NCBI GenBank assembly: GCA_001603075.1
Contig: LVBB01000016.1
Location: 335,082 to 394,826, forward strand
Reading direction: 5' to 3'
DNA from: Phycisphaerales bacterium Planc_01
Lineage (GTDB): Bacteria > Planctomycetota > Phycisphaerae > Sedimentisphaerales > Anaerobacaceae
Length of the DNA: 59,745 bases
Shown here piece after piece: positions 1 through 7,516 of the stretch; the first letter of the stretch is position 1; each line of letters starts with the position of its first letter. The position numbers and the translations under genes are program-made. The notes under the pieces were generated by a model. The model did not search any database. It worked only from the letters and a program-made list of their open reading frames with translations, and was not told the DNA's origin.

Positions 1-670
1 CGGAAAACCCGCCGTATGGCTCGGCTCGGCCGGCCAGCCATTGCAGTGCGGATGTGGGCAGCGGCGCTTCGAGATAGTGAAAGATCGTGATCACCGCCGC
101 GGTGGCGGCAGTGGCGCTAACTGTCATCGTCGGTTCGTTCGAGAAACCGCCGTCGGGCATCTGGAGAGAACGAACGGAATCGAGCACACCGGTCGGGTCC
201 AGATCATCCACCAGAAGGTCCTGACAGACACCCAAGGCCAGGAAGCTGCCGTACACATGACCACGTTCAGCCCCGGCTGATACGCTGAAACCTCCATCGC
301 TCGCCCGAAACTCCATCAGGCGCGCGATCAGGGTCCGTCGTGTACCCGAATCGAATGCGTCACGCGCGATATCCGTGAGGTTGACCCGACATCGGACCAG
401 GGAGGCCAGGTGCACCAGGTCCAGGGACTGGCCCGTGCTGAAGCGATGAAGATACTCTGCAACGCGCTCGTATGGTATGTGCGCTTTCAGAGCCAGGGAC
501 GCCTCCAATCCGAAGACGGTGTAATACAGATCGCTCTTTCCGTCCCGACCCCGAAAGCCCCCGTCGTCATTGAGATGGCGGCCGAGAAACTCTCGGACCG
601 CCTCGACGGAATCGCCCAGGGCCTCGGCGGCCTTAGTCACGGCGTGGCGCATGTCGAGGCGGATGGTCAT
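1..670 (-). CDS. Prenyltransferase/squalene-cyclase-type repeat protein (C-terminus cut by window edge)
   Basis: Translating the minus strand from the ATG at 670 gives an open frame of about 223 codons that runs off the left edge. It has spaced repeats of the alpha/alpha-barrel type seen in protein prenyltransferase beta subunits and squalene/terpene cyclases: NDDGGFRG near residue 35, ASDGGFSVS near 124 and MPDGGFSN near 171, each followed by a helix. The start overlaps the 3' end of the upstream polyprenyl synthetase gene by 38 nt, so the two are probably co-translated. A cyclase or prenyl-binding role fits the neighbour, which would supply a polyprenyl diphosphate, but the repeat also occurs in non-enzymatic proteins. 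The catalytic DxDD or QW motifs of true cyclases are not visible in the part present. Family assignment is fairly secure; the reaction is not known. Confidence 0.75.
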   Translation of the reverse strand, partial: MTIRLDMRHAVTKAAEALGDSVEAVREFLGRHLNDDGGFRGRDGKSDLYYTVFGLEASLALKAHIPYERVAEYLHRFSTGQSLDLVHLASLVRCRVNLTDIARDAFDSGTRRTLIARLMEFRASDGGFSVSAGAERGHVYGSFLALGVCQDLLVDDLDPTGVLDSVRSLQMPDGGFSNEPTMTVSATAATAAVITIFHYLEAPLPTSALQWLAGRAEPYGGFS

Positions 671-2318
671 TGCAGCAGCCCATGATCTCGAAGTCGTTGA
701 ATATCTTGCCCATTACGCGGCGCAGCAGGCCCTTGAGGTTGGCGTTCTTCAAGGCGATCAGCGAGCCGATGGCCTGCGCCTTGTAGCTCTCCATCAGTCG
801 CATCGCCGCCAGCTCGACCTCCGGCGCCGAGACAATCTGGCGCACCTGTTGCCGATCGGCATCCGTCGCGGACGGGGCCCACTGCCGCTCGATCTGCTTT
901 CTCTTCGCCTCGTCACCCATCTCGTAGGCCAGGGCCAACAGGACCGACGGCCGCCGGCTCGCACACAGATCGATCCCCTCGGGGCTGCGAAGGTCGTCCA
1001 GATCATCGCGAATCTGATACGCGATGCCCAGAGACTCGCTGTATTGCCTCAGCACGCTGCCGACCCGATCGTCGCAGCCGGCGAGGATCGCCCCGAGGCG
1101 CAGGGCCACCTCGAACGCCGGCGCCGTCTTCATACGAAAGATCTCCAGCACCTGGTCCACCGTCAGCGGCCTCGGCGCCCGGGCCCACGCCAGCTCGCGG
1201 CCCTGGCCCAGGCACAGCGTACGATGGCCTTGCACGGCGGCATTCAGGAGTCTCGCCTTGCGTTCGTCCGAGCCGTCGGTCTCGACGAGAAGCCGATAGC
1301 CCTCGCCCAGAAGCAGGTCGCCGACGTTCAGCGCGATGGGAACACCGTGCTGCGAATGGAGCGTCTGGTCGCCGTACCGCTCCGAGTCGCCATCTTCGAT
1401 ATCGTCATGAACGAGCGACGCTTTGTGGAAGCACTCCACGGCGACAGCAATCCGTTGCAGGTCCGGATCTGTAGCAGGCAGGTCGTCGGTCGAGAGGGCC
1501 TTGTACGCGCAGACACCGAGGAAGGGACGCCAGCGTTTGCCCGCCTTGGCCATCCAATCCAGGGCCACCCGCTCGGTCTCGTCGGGCTGCGGCGCAATCA
1601 ATTGCGCGAGGGCTTCCTGCGAGAACCACGCGTTGACCTGTTCGTGCAGCGCATCAAGGTCGAGACGCCTGGTTTGATCGTCCGTTGTTTGATAGATCGC
1701 CTCCCAGAGCCAGCCGAGGTCCACGCTGGTGTCGGCGCAGCCGTCTCGCAGGAGGGGAATCGCCACGCCGGGGACCGCTCCGGCCTCCATGTACGGAAAC
1801 ACCCGTTCCAGCACCGACAGGCAACTGGCGCCCACGACCGCTTCGATACGTCCCGTCTCGATCAGGCCCATCACAACGGGTGAACCCTCAGCGACGAGGA
1901 CGGCATAGCCCAACTGCTCCGCCTGACTCTTCAACTCGTCGATGGCGCATCGGCCGCAATGCTCGCAAAGCAAGCCCAGATCGTCGAAGCTCGCCGGGCA
2001 TTCCGTGCTGCTCCGCAAGCACTTGGGCAGAAGCAGCAGACGTTTCTCGTAGGGAATAGCCGCCACCGTCTCGCGCCAGACCTCGTTGTTGACGAGAACC
2101 GCGGCGTAATCGGTGTACTTGCGATCCATGCCGGCCTGTTCGAGCACGGCCTCCGTGTGAGCCCGCAGCTCGCCGATCGACAGGGGCGGAACCGGCCCAT
2201 GCGCCTCGACGTATTGACGGATGACACCGAGCAAATCGTCGCGCTCCTGCTTGGTCTGTGGGACGTTGTCCTGAGGCTGCCTGACAGGCCGGGCCGTTGT
2301 CACACGGTCATGAGGCAT
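633..2318 (-). CDS. DUF116 / polyprenyl (isoprenyl diphosphate) synthetase fusion
   Basis: 561 aa in two parts. Residues about 60-210 match DUF116: a KCLR motif at 99-102, CPA at 107, and a C-x2-C-x2-C group at 118, 121 and 124, which suggests metal binding. Residues about 225-540 are a trans-isoprenyl diphosphate synthase: GKRWRP near 260, first aspartate-rich motif DDIED at 305-309, FRMKTA near 395 and second motif DDLDD at 438-442. Both Mg-binding motifs are intact, so chain elongation of allylic diphosphates with IPP is expected. The ordinary enzyme is about 320 aa, so the extra N-terminal domain is the odd feature. The start ATG at 2318 overlaps the end of the radical SAM gene by 11 nt. 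The chain length of the product cannot be read from the sequence. Confidence 0.85.
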   Translation of the reverse strand: MPHDRVTTARPVRQPQDNVPQTKQERDDLLGVIRQYVEAHGPVPPLSIGELRAHTEAVLEQAGMDRKYTDYAAVLVNNEVWRETVAAIPYEKRLLLLPKCLRSSTECPASFDDLGLLCEHCGRCAIDELKSQAEQLGYAVLVAEGSPVVMGLIETGRIEAVVGASCLSVLERVFPYMEAGAVPGVAIPLLRDGCADTSVDLGWLWEAIYQTTDDQTRRLDLDALHEQVNAWFSQEALAQLIAPQPDETERVALDWMAKAGKRWRPFLGVCAYKALSTDDLPATDPDLQRIAVAVECFHKASLVHDDIEDGDSERYGDQTLHSQHGVPIALNVGDLLLGEGYRLLVETDGSDERKARLLNAAVQGHRTLCLGQGRELAWARAPRPLTVDQVLEIFRMKTAPAFEVALRLGAILAGCDDRVGSVLRQYSESLGIAYQIRDDLDDLRSPEGIDLCASRRPSVLLALAYEMGDEAKRKQIERQWAPSATDADRQQVRQIVSAPEVELAAMRLMESYKAQAIGSLIALKNANLKGLLRRVMGKIFNDFEIMGCCNDHPPRHAPRRD

Positions 2319-3879
2319 ACACCTGCTCCTTCTCCACCACTGTCGGAATGGAACGGTCCATCTGTCTTCGCAATCTCCTGAAGGTCCGTCGCCAGGTCAT
2401 CACCTCGCCGTGCCCGAGAGTCTGCATGAACGCACGTCGGGCCCACGAGACGCCGCCGGCACGCTGATTGTCCCAGAACAACTTCGGGACCATCTTGAAA
2501 TTCTGCTCGTAGCAGGTTCGATAGAGCTCCAAATGCTCCGGCGTCATCTTCGCCAACGTGAATCGCTGCCGGTCGGCCTCCTCCCCGGAGGCCATCGGCT
2601 CGTAGAAGATGGGGAAAATCACGGCGTTCTTTGCCGCCAGGTCCCGAACCAGTTCCAGGGTGGCCACGACGTCGTCCGGGGTCTCGCCCGGCATGCCCAG
2701 CAGGACACTGACGACGGGAAAGAACCCGCAGCGCGTCGTGCGGTCCGCCGTCTCGCGAACCATCTGCCCCCAATCGTCCGGATCGAAGGGCGCGACCTTG
2801 CCGGGGCTGTTGGCGGCCACCAGATGCCCGTTGGCGCTTTCGACGCCCATATTCACCCATAGATACTCGCTCGGCTGCTCCCAGGTCAAGAGACGCCGGA
2901 TCTCGCGAAGCTGCTCGTCGGTCAGTTGCAGAACCGATGTCACATTCGCGTGGTCGATCTGCATGAACGACAGCCCCTTGATCTGCCGCATCCGTTCCAG
3001 CAGACCGCACAGCTTCTCGAAATCGGGACGCAGCCCCTTGGCGCCGTATCGGAAGAAGTCCTCGCTGCCGCTGACGACCGCCTTGAGCCCCCCGGCCACG
3101 TTGGTTTGCAGGTCCGCCAGGATCGTATCGGGATCAAGGTGCTTCATTCCGTGACGCGCCATCGCGCAGAACTTGCACCCCCTGCCGCAGCCGCGCGACA
3201 ACTCGACGATCCCGAGCAAGGATGGACTGCAAATCGGCTGGATGCGATCCGCGCCGATGTCCGCTTCGACCACGTGATGCCCGGGCAGGCGGCCGTTCAG
3301 CAGTTCGGTGAACAGCTCAGGCCCCGAGGCCTCGAAGTAGCCTTGGAAGACCACGTCGATATCGACATCGGGTCGCTTGTCCGCATGGGCAATCCACTGC
3401 CAGGCTCCTGCGCCGCCGACGACGATCTTGAAACCATGCCGGCGCTTCAGCGCCGTCAGTTGCTCAAGGGTCTGACGCGTCCATCGCCGGGTGTAGAGTT
3501 CGCCCTTCCAGAAGTTGGAGGTCGTCGTGTTGCTCATGCCCATGCCGAGCGGGTCGCTGGAGCTGAAGCCCACGATCTTCACCCACGGACCGATCACGTC
3601 GCCCAGTCGCTCGGGCGTCGTGCAGACCACATCGCCCGGCTCCAGAGTCGTGTATTTCAGCAGCGCCGACTCGACCCGCCGCAGCCCCAAGGGGACCGTT
3701 CGGGCGCGTCCGTCGGCATCGGTCGGCACGGGCGGTGCGAGGAAGTGACGCATGAACGCTTCCGGCACCTGGGTCATCTGCATGGTGGCGAACATGCCGT
3801 CGAAGAGGATGCGATAATCGGCGCTGAGTGTCCGGTCGGCGACGAGGACGACAGCGGGCTGGAGTCGCGACTTAGGCAT
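2308..3879 (-). CDS. B12-binding-type radical SAM protein
   Basis: 523 aa. The start at 3879 was chosen because its ATG overlaps the stop of the upstream Fe-S gene by 8 nt (ATGCCTAA). Residues about 70-200 resemble the Rossmann-like B12-binding region of class B radical SAM proteins, but the cobalamin-ligand motif DxHxxG is not visible. C231, C235 and C238 in CGRGCKFC form the 4Fe-4S SAM-binding motif, followed by a TIM-barrel-type region with GSEDFF, NMGVESAN and LLGMPGETPDDV. Class B enzymes methylate unreactive carbons or rearrange rings. In this operon the substrate may be an isoprenoid or a quinone/porphyrin-like ring, but that is inference from neighbours only. The C-terminus is basic. 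Confidence 0.85.
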   Translation of the reverse strand: MPKSRLQPAVVLVADRTLSADYRILFDGMFATMQMTQVPEAFMRHFLAPPVPTDADGRARTVPLGLRRVESALLKYTTLEPGDVVCTTPERLGDVIGPWVKIVGFSSSDPLGMGMSNTTTSNFWKGELYTRRWTRQTLEQLTALKRRHGFKIVVGGAGAWQWIAHADKRPDVDIDVVFQGYFEASGPELFTELLNGRLPGHHVVEADIGADRIQPICSPSLLGIVELSRGCGRGCKFCAMARHGMKHLDPDTILADLQTNVAGGLKAVVSGSEDFFRYGAKGLRPDFEKLCGLLERMRQIKGLSFMQIDHANVTSVLQLTDEQLREIRRLLTWEQPSEYLWVNMGVESANGHLVAANSPGKVAPFDPDDWGQMVRETADRTTRCGFFPVVSVLLGMPGETPDDVVATLELVRDLAAKNAVIFPIFYEPMASGEEADRQRFTLAKMTPEHLELYRTCYEQNFKMVPKLFWDNQRAGGVSWARRAFMQTLGHGEVMTWRRTFRRLRRQMDRSIPTVVEKEQVYAS

Positions 3880-4795
3880 TGCGGCTCTCTTTCTTGTCGC
3901 TGTCTCCGGCCTTCGGGGTGCGCGCCTGGGCTCGGAGGCGCTGCAACTCGGCGCCGGACAGCGAGGCCAGGACGTCATCGGGGATATCAAGGTCGCGCCG
4001 CAGGGCGTCGATCGTGGGACACGGCCCGGCCGGTACGGAGTCCGGCGCATCGGTCGAGAATCGTTTGCGTCCCGGCTCGCGCCGGCGAATTCTGTCGTAA
4101 ACATCGCCGCGCAGCAGGCTACGCAGGTCCGGAGCCGATTCCTGTCGCACCTCGGCCGGCGGCGCGACGTCATCGCCGTTGATCGGGGAATCGGCGTACT
4201 TGGGGAAGATGATCGCACTAGCCGGACACATCCGCGCGCACGCCGGGCAGTTCGTCTTGCAGCCGGCCGGGTTTTGCACCTCCACGCAGCCTTCATCGGA
4301 CAGCCCGTATACCCCGAACAGGCAGAAATTCATACACTGCTTGCAGTTGGCGCATCGGTCGTAGTCGATCACAGGGAACCAAGGCACCCAGCCTTCTTCC
4401 TTCACAGGCAAGGTCGACACGGATGGCAGGGGCGACGCATGCGTCGCCCCCACGAGATCGAGAATTGCGTTTGCGATCTCCTCGGGCGATTGGGTGCGCA
4501 TGTTGAACAGCCGTGTCCGTTGGGGGTTCAGCGGGGTACCGGCGGCCTCGAACAGCCACCGGACTGCCCGCGGAAAGCACGCGACGATCGACAGCGGATC
4601 GGTCTGAGCCCAGTGCCCCAATCTCGGATGGCGGTTGGCCGCCATGCCGCACAGATCGGCTACAGCCTCTACAGTGATGCCGGCGTCGCACAGGGAGCTG
4701 AAGACCTGCTCCTTCACGGCTTGGGGGATGGTTTCATAGTAGGCGCAGCTACAGAACACCACGTGTGGTCGCTTCTCAGTTTGCCCTGCTGTCAT
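3872..4795 (-). CDS. 2[4Fe-4S] ferredoxin-type protein with Cys-rich N-terminal domain
   Basis: 307 aa. Two cluster motifs are visible: C148-x2-C151-x2-C154-x3-C158 and C179-x3-C183-x2-C186-x3-C190-P. The N-terminal 110 residues contain C15, C17, C36, C49 and C73 in a context (CSCAYYE, ADLCGMAA) reminiscent of the cysteine-rich parts of heterodisulfide-reductase-like subunits; that likeness is only suggestive. It is the first gene of the set with the radical SAM enzyme and may supply electrons to it. Residues 116-122 (GATHASP) are encoded by a perfect 22-bp palindrome at 4429-4450 that belongs to the dispersed repeat family and looks like an in-frame insertion in the linker between the two halves. 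The start ATG at 4795 has only a weak Shine-Dalgarno. Confidence 0.8.
   Translation of the reverse strand: MTAGQTEKRPHVVFCSCAYYETIPQAVKEQVFSSLCDAGITVEAVADLCGMAANRHPRLGHWAQTDPLSIVACFPRAVRWLFEAAGTPLNPQRTRLFNMRTQSPEEIANAILDLVGATHASPLPSVSTLPVKEEGWVPWFPVIDYDRCANCKQCMNFCLFGVYGLSDEGCVEVQNPAGCKTNCPACARMCPASAIIFPKYADSPINGDDVAPPAEVRQESAPDLRSLLRGDVYDRIRRREPGRKRFSTDAPDSVPAGPCPTIDALRRDLDIPDDVLASLSGAELQRLRAQARTPKAGDSDKKESRNA
4429..4450. repeat. Dispersed palindromic repeat, copy inside the Fe-S protein gene
   Basis: A perfect 22-bp palindrome (arms GGGGCGACGCA/TGCGTCGCCCC). It has the same GGGGCGA...TCGCCCC ends as the four other copies but a different centre (GCATGC instead of an ATNATNAT type). It is translated in frame as part of GATHASP. 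Confidence 0.8.
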
Positions 4796-4836
4796 TCGAT
4801 CACTGCCCTACCTTGCCGTCAATTGCCCTGCACCGC

Positions 4837-4864
4837 GTAGGGGCGAATAATTATCCGCCCCTAC
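4837..4864. repeat. Dispersed palindromic repeat, intergenic copy upstream of the Fe-S/radical SAM operon
   Basis: A 28-bp near-perfect palindrome running from GTAGGGGCG to CGCCCCTAC with one arm mismatch (T to C). It lies 42-69 nt upstream of the Fe-S gene start, in the 222-nt gap between the PQQ-propeller gene and that operon. As RNA it would form a strong hairpin in the leader or act as a terminator for the gene behind it. The rest of this gap shows no gene. Confidence 0.85.
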
Positions 4865-5017
4865 GGGCGAGGCACGCCCCGCCCACCAGCCGCGTGGTGC
4901 GTTGTGACGCTCGATTATACCCCACGCCGGCCCCAATGGTTCATTCCTGCCCGGATCTGGGGCGAAAAGCCACACGCAAGCCATCCGGCCATAACGCGCG
5001 CCCTATGCATGTGCGCC

Positions 5018-6253
5018 CTACGACCCGGCGTGAATGTCGTAGACCAGCAGTGCATCGCCATGGCGGACGTACAACCTTCGGTTGGCGATGGTCGGGTGGG
5101 CCCAGTGCTCGTTGGTCCCGCCCGAGATCGTGAACTGCCCTGCCGGCCTGTACCCATCGAGGCTCGGCTGCACGAGAATCATCGTCCCATCCTGGGTGTA
5201 GACGTAGAGCATGTCGTCGGCGGCCACGACCACACCCATTTTGGTGGCCGGGGCATTCCATTTCACCTGGCCTGTCTTCCAGTCCAGGCAGACGAGACCC
5301 CGGTTGCCGCTCTGGGCCGTCCCGTAGATGCAGCCATCGAGCAGGACCGTCCCCTGCATCTGGCAATCCAGCGTCTTGTCCGTCCACCTGGCGGCCGCGG
5401 CGGTCTGGGCCAACGGCAGCATCGCGCCACCGGCGCCCATCCCCGATGCCACGTAGACCATTCCGTCGGCGTAGAGCGGCGGATTGGGCTGAACCCCCGC
5501 GCGGTGGGGGTATTCGTGCTGCCAGACGACCTCGCCCGACCCAGCATCGACGGCGACCACGGATTTCGCCAGCATCGTCAGGACCAGCTTTCGACCGTTA
5601 TGGTTGACCAGCCTGGCGGAGCAGTAACCTGACGGCTGACCGAGCCCCTTGGTCTGCCAGAGGGTCTCGCCCGTCTCCCGATCCAGAGCCACGAGAGACG
5701 CATCGGGGCCGCCTGGCGTGCAAATGACCTTGCGTTCATCGACGAGAACACACTCAGCGAAGCCAAATGCCGCCTTCTCGGCGCCAAATCGCTCCAGCAG
5801 ATCGATGGTCTTGAGCACCTGTCCCTTGTTCGCGTCGAGAATGATCAGTCTGGTGAAGCCGGTCATCACGAAGACTCGGCCGCCATCCACGGTCGGCGTG
5901 CCGCGCGTTCCCGTCGGAGCGGGCCCCTCCTTGACGAATTCCGGGCCGTAGGCCACCTTCCACTTCCGCGAGCCGTCCTCGCCGAAAGCAAACAGCACAC
6001 CCTGGTTCTGGTTGTCCATGCCGGTCACATAGACGGTCCCGTCGACAACGACCGCCGAAGAGTAGCCTGGGCCCAGCCCGTCAGCGGACCAGGCGAGTTT
6101 CGGCCCGCCCTCCGGCCATTGCTTCAGCAGACCCGTTTCCGGGAATACCCCGTCCCCCGCCGGCCCGCGAAACCGAGGGCAATCCCCCGCTTGAGCCGCC
6201 ACGGCCAGACCGAAGGCCCCTATGAACATCCAAACAACCGTCGTCCGCTTCAT
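5018..6253 (-). CDS. Exported PQQ-type beta-propeller repeat protein
   Basis: 411 aa from the ATG at 6253, which has an AGGAGG ribosome site; a longer frame starting at 6343 lacks this. Residues 1-22 (MKRTTVVWMFIGAFGL...) are a signal peptide. The mature protein starts with PRFRGPAGDGVFPETGL, typical of planctomycete BamB/PQQ-like proteins. Repeated blades follow, with motifs such as VYVTGMDN, RVFVMTGF, VALDRETGETLWQTKG and VVAVDAGSGEVVWQHEYP. The alcohol-dehydrogenase catalytic features that need PQQ are not evident, so a binding or scaffolding role is as likely as catalysis. It is monocistronic as far as visible. Confidence 0.85.
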   Translation of the reverse strand: MKRTTVVWMFIGAFGLAVAAQAGDCPRFRGPAGDGVFPETGLLKQWPEGGPKLAWSADGLGPGYSSAVVVDGTVYVTGMDNQNQGVLFAFGEDGSRKWKVAYGPEFVKEGPAPTGTRGTPTVDGGRVFVMTGFTRLIILDANKGQVLKTIDLLERFGAEKAAFGFAECVLVDERKVICTPGGPDASLVALDRETGETLWQTKGLGQPSGYCSARLVNHNGRKLVLTMLAKSVVAVDAGSGEVVWQHEYPHRAGVQPNPPLYADGMVYVASGMGAGGAMLPLAQTAAAARWTDKTLDCQMQGTVLLDGCIYGTAQSGNRGLVCLDWKTGQVKWNAPATKMGVVVAADDMLYVYTQDGTMILVQPSLDGYRPAGQFTISGGTNEHWAHPTIANRRLYVRHGDALLVYDIHAGS

Positions 6254-6348
6254 GAGCTGCCTCCTTTTTTTCCAGCGAGTATACCACTCTTGCCGGCCCA
6301 TAAACAACCTCATGCCCATTCGGTCGGAACATGGGTCTCGCAAGCAAA

Positions 6349-6774
6349 TCAGAGCTTGAATGTCTGGGGCGGATTGCCGCTGAAATCGGCGATGGTTGCC
6401 GCAGCACCGTCCAGATAGAAGATTTCGAAGGTCGGGTTATCCGGCGTCTTGTAGATGGACTTGACGATGGGACTGGCGTCATGGATTCTGGCTTTGAGCA
6501 CCGGGTCATTCGAGAATACGACCTTGCCGCGCAGACGAAGCCAAGAGAAGCTATCCCCGGATGCGCAGAACTCGACGTATGGATGCTTCTGCATCTCCTG
6601 AAATACGGGCTTCTGGTTGGAGGTGCAGAAGTACAGTCGCCCCCCTTCTTCCAGCATGAACTGGAAGGGACGGACCTTGGGTCTGTCGTCCAAGCCAATC
6701 GTGGCCAGATACTGGACTTGGCTCTTGACCAAAAAACTGTGGACGGCGTTCAGCGGACTCGATGTGATCGGCAT
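6349..6774 (-). CDS. Pyridoxamine 5'-phosphate oxidase-fold flavoprotein
   Basis: 141 aa, the usual size of small PPOX-fold split-barrel proteins. Characteristic parts are QYLATIGLDDRPKVRPFQF near 20, GGRLYFCTSN near 45 and the WLRLRGKVVF strand near 83. It probably binds FMN or F420 and reduces a small molecule or detoxifies; the substrate is unknown. AAGGAG at about 6782-6787 is the ribosome site. It follows the MarR gene by 65 nt, and that gap carries its own operator-like palindrome at 6803-6822 matching the one at the marR promoter, so MarR probably controls it directly. Confidence 0.85.
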   Translation of the reverse strand: MPITSSPLNAVHSFLVKSQVQYLATIGLDDRPKVRPFQFMLEEGGRLYFCTSNQKPVFQEMQKHPYVEFCASGDSFSWLRLRGKVVFSNDPVLKARIHDASPIVKSIYKTPDNPTFEIFYLDGAAATIADFSGNPPQTFKL

Positions 6775-6802
6775 GGTTCGGCTCCTTTTCGTAATGAAAC
6801 AT

Positions 6803-6822
6803 ATCGTTCGTCTACGAACTAT
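6803..6822. promoter_or_regulatory. Probable MarR operator upstream of the PPOX gene
   Basis: ATCGTTCG-N4-CGAACTAT, with 8-bp arms and one mismatch. It lies 29-48 nt upstream of the PPOX start and has the same arms and spacer length as the perfect site at 7315-7334. The shared sequence at two sites beside one MarR gene supports an operator role. Confidence 0.7.
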
Positions 6823-6839
6823 AGGCAGAAGAAAAACGA

Positions 6840-7289
6840 CTACTCGCTCAGGTTCTCCTCGATCTCGTCCAACTGTCTGACCAAACGCTCACGCTCTTCT
6901 TGGCTCATGTCGCCGTAGAGTTTGTTCCGCAACGCCTGCGAAATCTCATCGAAGTCTTTCCGAAGCCTGTGACCCTTGGCGGTCAACTCGACATAGGTGA
7001 CACGAGCATCCGTCTCACAGGGAAGCTTGCGAAGGTAGCCGTGCTTCTCGAGGATGCCGATCGTCACGGTCACAGTTGATTTGACGCGTCGCACGCTCTC
7101 GACCACCGCCCTGATCGGAACGGGTCCCCTCTGCTGCAAGAGAAAGGCCAGCACGGGTCCGTGCGCGGGGACAATCCCCTTGAGCCCCCGGTTCTTCAGC
7201 TCGTCTTCCACCAGGGCATTGGCCTTCTCTCTGATCCTGCCTATCTGCCCTGCGATACCATCGAGGTCAACCATAGCCGTCCTGTTCAT
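6840..7289 (-). CDS. MarR family transcriptional regulator
   Basis: 149 aa with the winged-helix layout of MarR proteins: an N-terminal dimer helix, a recognition region around VKSTVTVTIGILEKHGYLRK, a wing (CETDARVTYVELTAKG) and a C-terminal dimer helix rich in E and R. An in-frame ATG at 7274 is an alternative start. It is divergent from the aldose epimerase gene and directly upstream of the PPOX gene. Palindromes at 7315-7334 and 6803-6822 suggest that it represses itself and the PPOX gene. The ligand is unknown; MarR proteins often sense phenolics or oxidants. Confidence 0.9.
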   Translation of the reverse strand: MNRTAMVDLDGIAGQIGRIREKANALVEDELKNRGLKGIVPAHGPVLAFLLQQRGPVPIRAVVESVRRVKSTVTVTIGILEKHGYLRKLPCETDARVTYVELTAKGHRLRKDFDEISQALRNKLYGDMSQEERERLVRQLDEIEENLSE

Positions 7290-7311
7290 CGCCTGAACAT
7301 GTTATGCGGGA

Positions 7312-7340
7312 TGAATAGTTCGCACGCGAACTATTGTCAA
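7312..7340 (-). promoter_or_regulatory. marR promoter with embedded palindromic operator
   Basis: On the minus strand, TTGACA (7340-7335) and TATTCA (7317-7312) are 17 nt apart. The palindrome ATAGTTCG-N4-CGAACTAT (7315-7334) fills the spacer and covers part of the -10. Both arms match perfectly. A repressor bound here would exclude RNA polymerase, a classic autoregulatory layout. Confidence 0.8.
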
Positions 7341-7516
7341 GCGGAAATCGGCGCGAGCAGTAAAGAATATGACGTGGCGACCGGGTTGTTCCGGCAGATC
7401 GAGTGGCGCCGGACTGTCGTCTTGACCGGGCCACCATGCTGTGCCTACAATCCCGTCGTCGTCCCGTGGCCAATCCATAGTGTGCCAGCAGGCGCCAAGT
7501 GCAGGAGAGACAGACC

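Noticed and set aside
3880-4296. Longer radical SAM frame starting at 4296
   Set aside because: It would overlap the Fe-S gene by over 400 nt in another frame; the ATG at 3879 gives a coupled 8-nt overlap and a sensible N-terminus.
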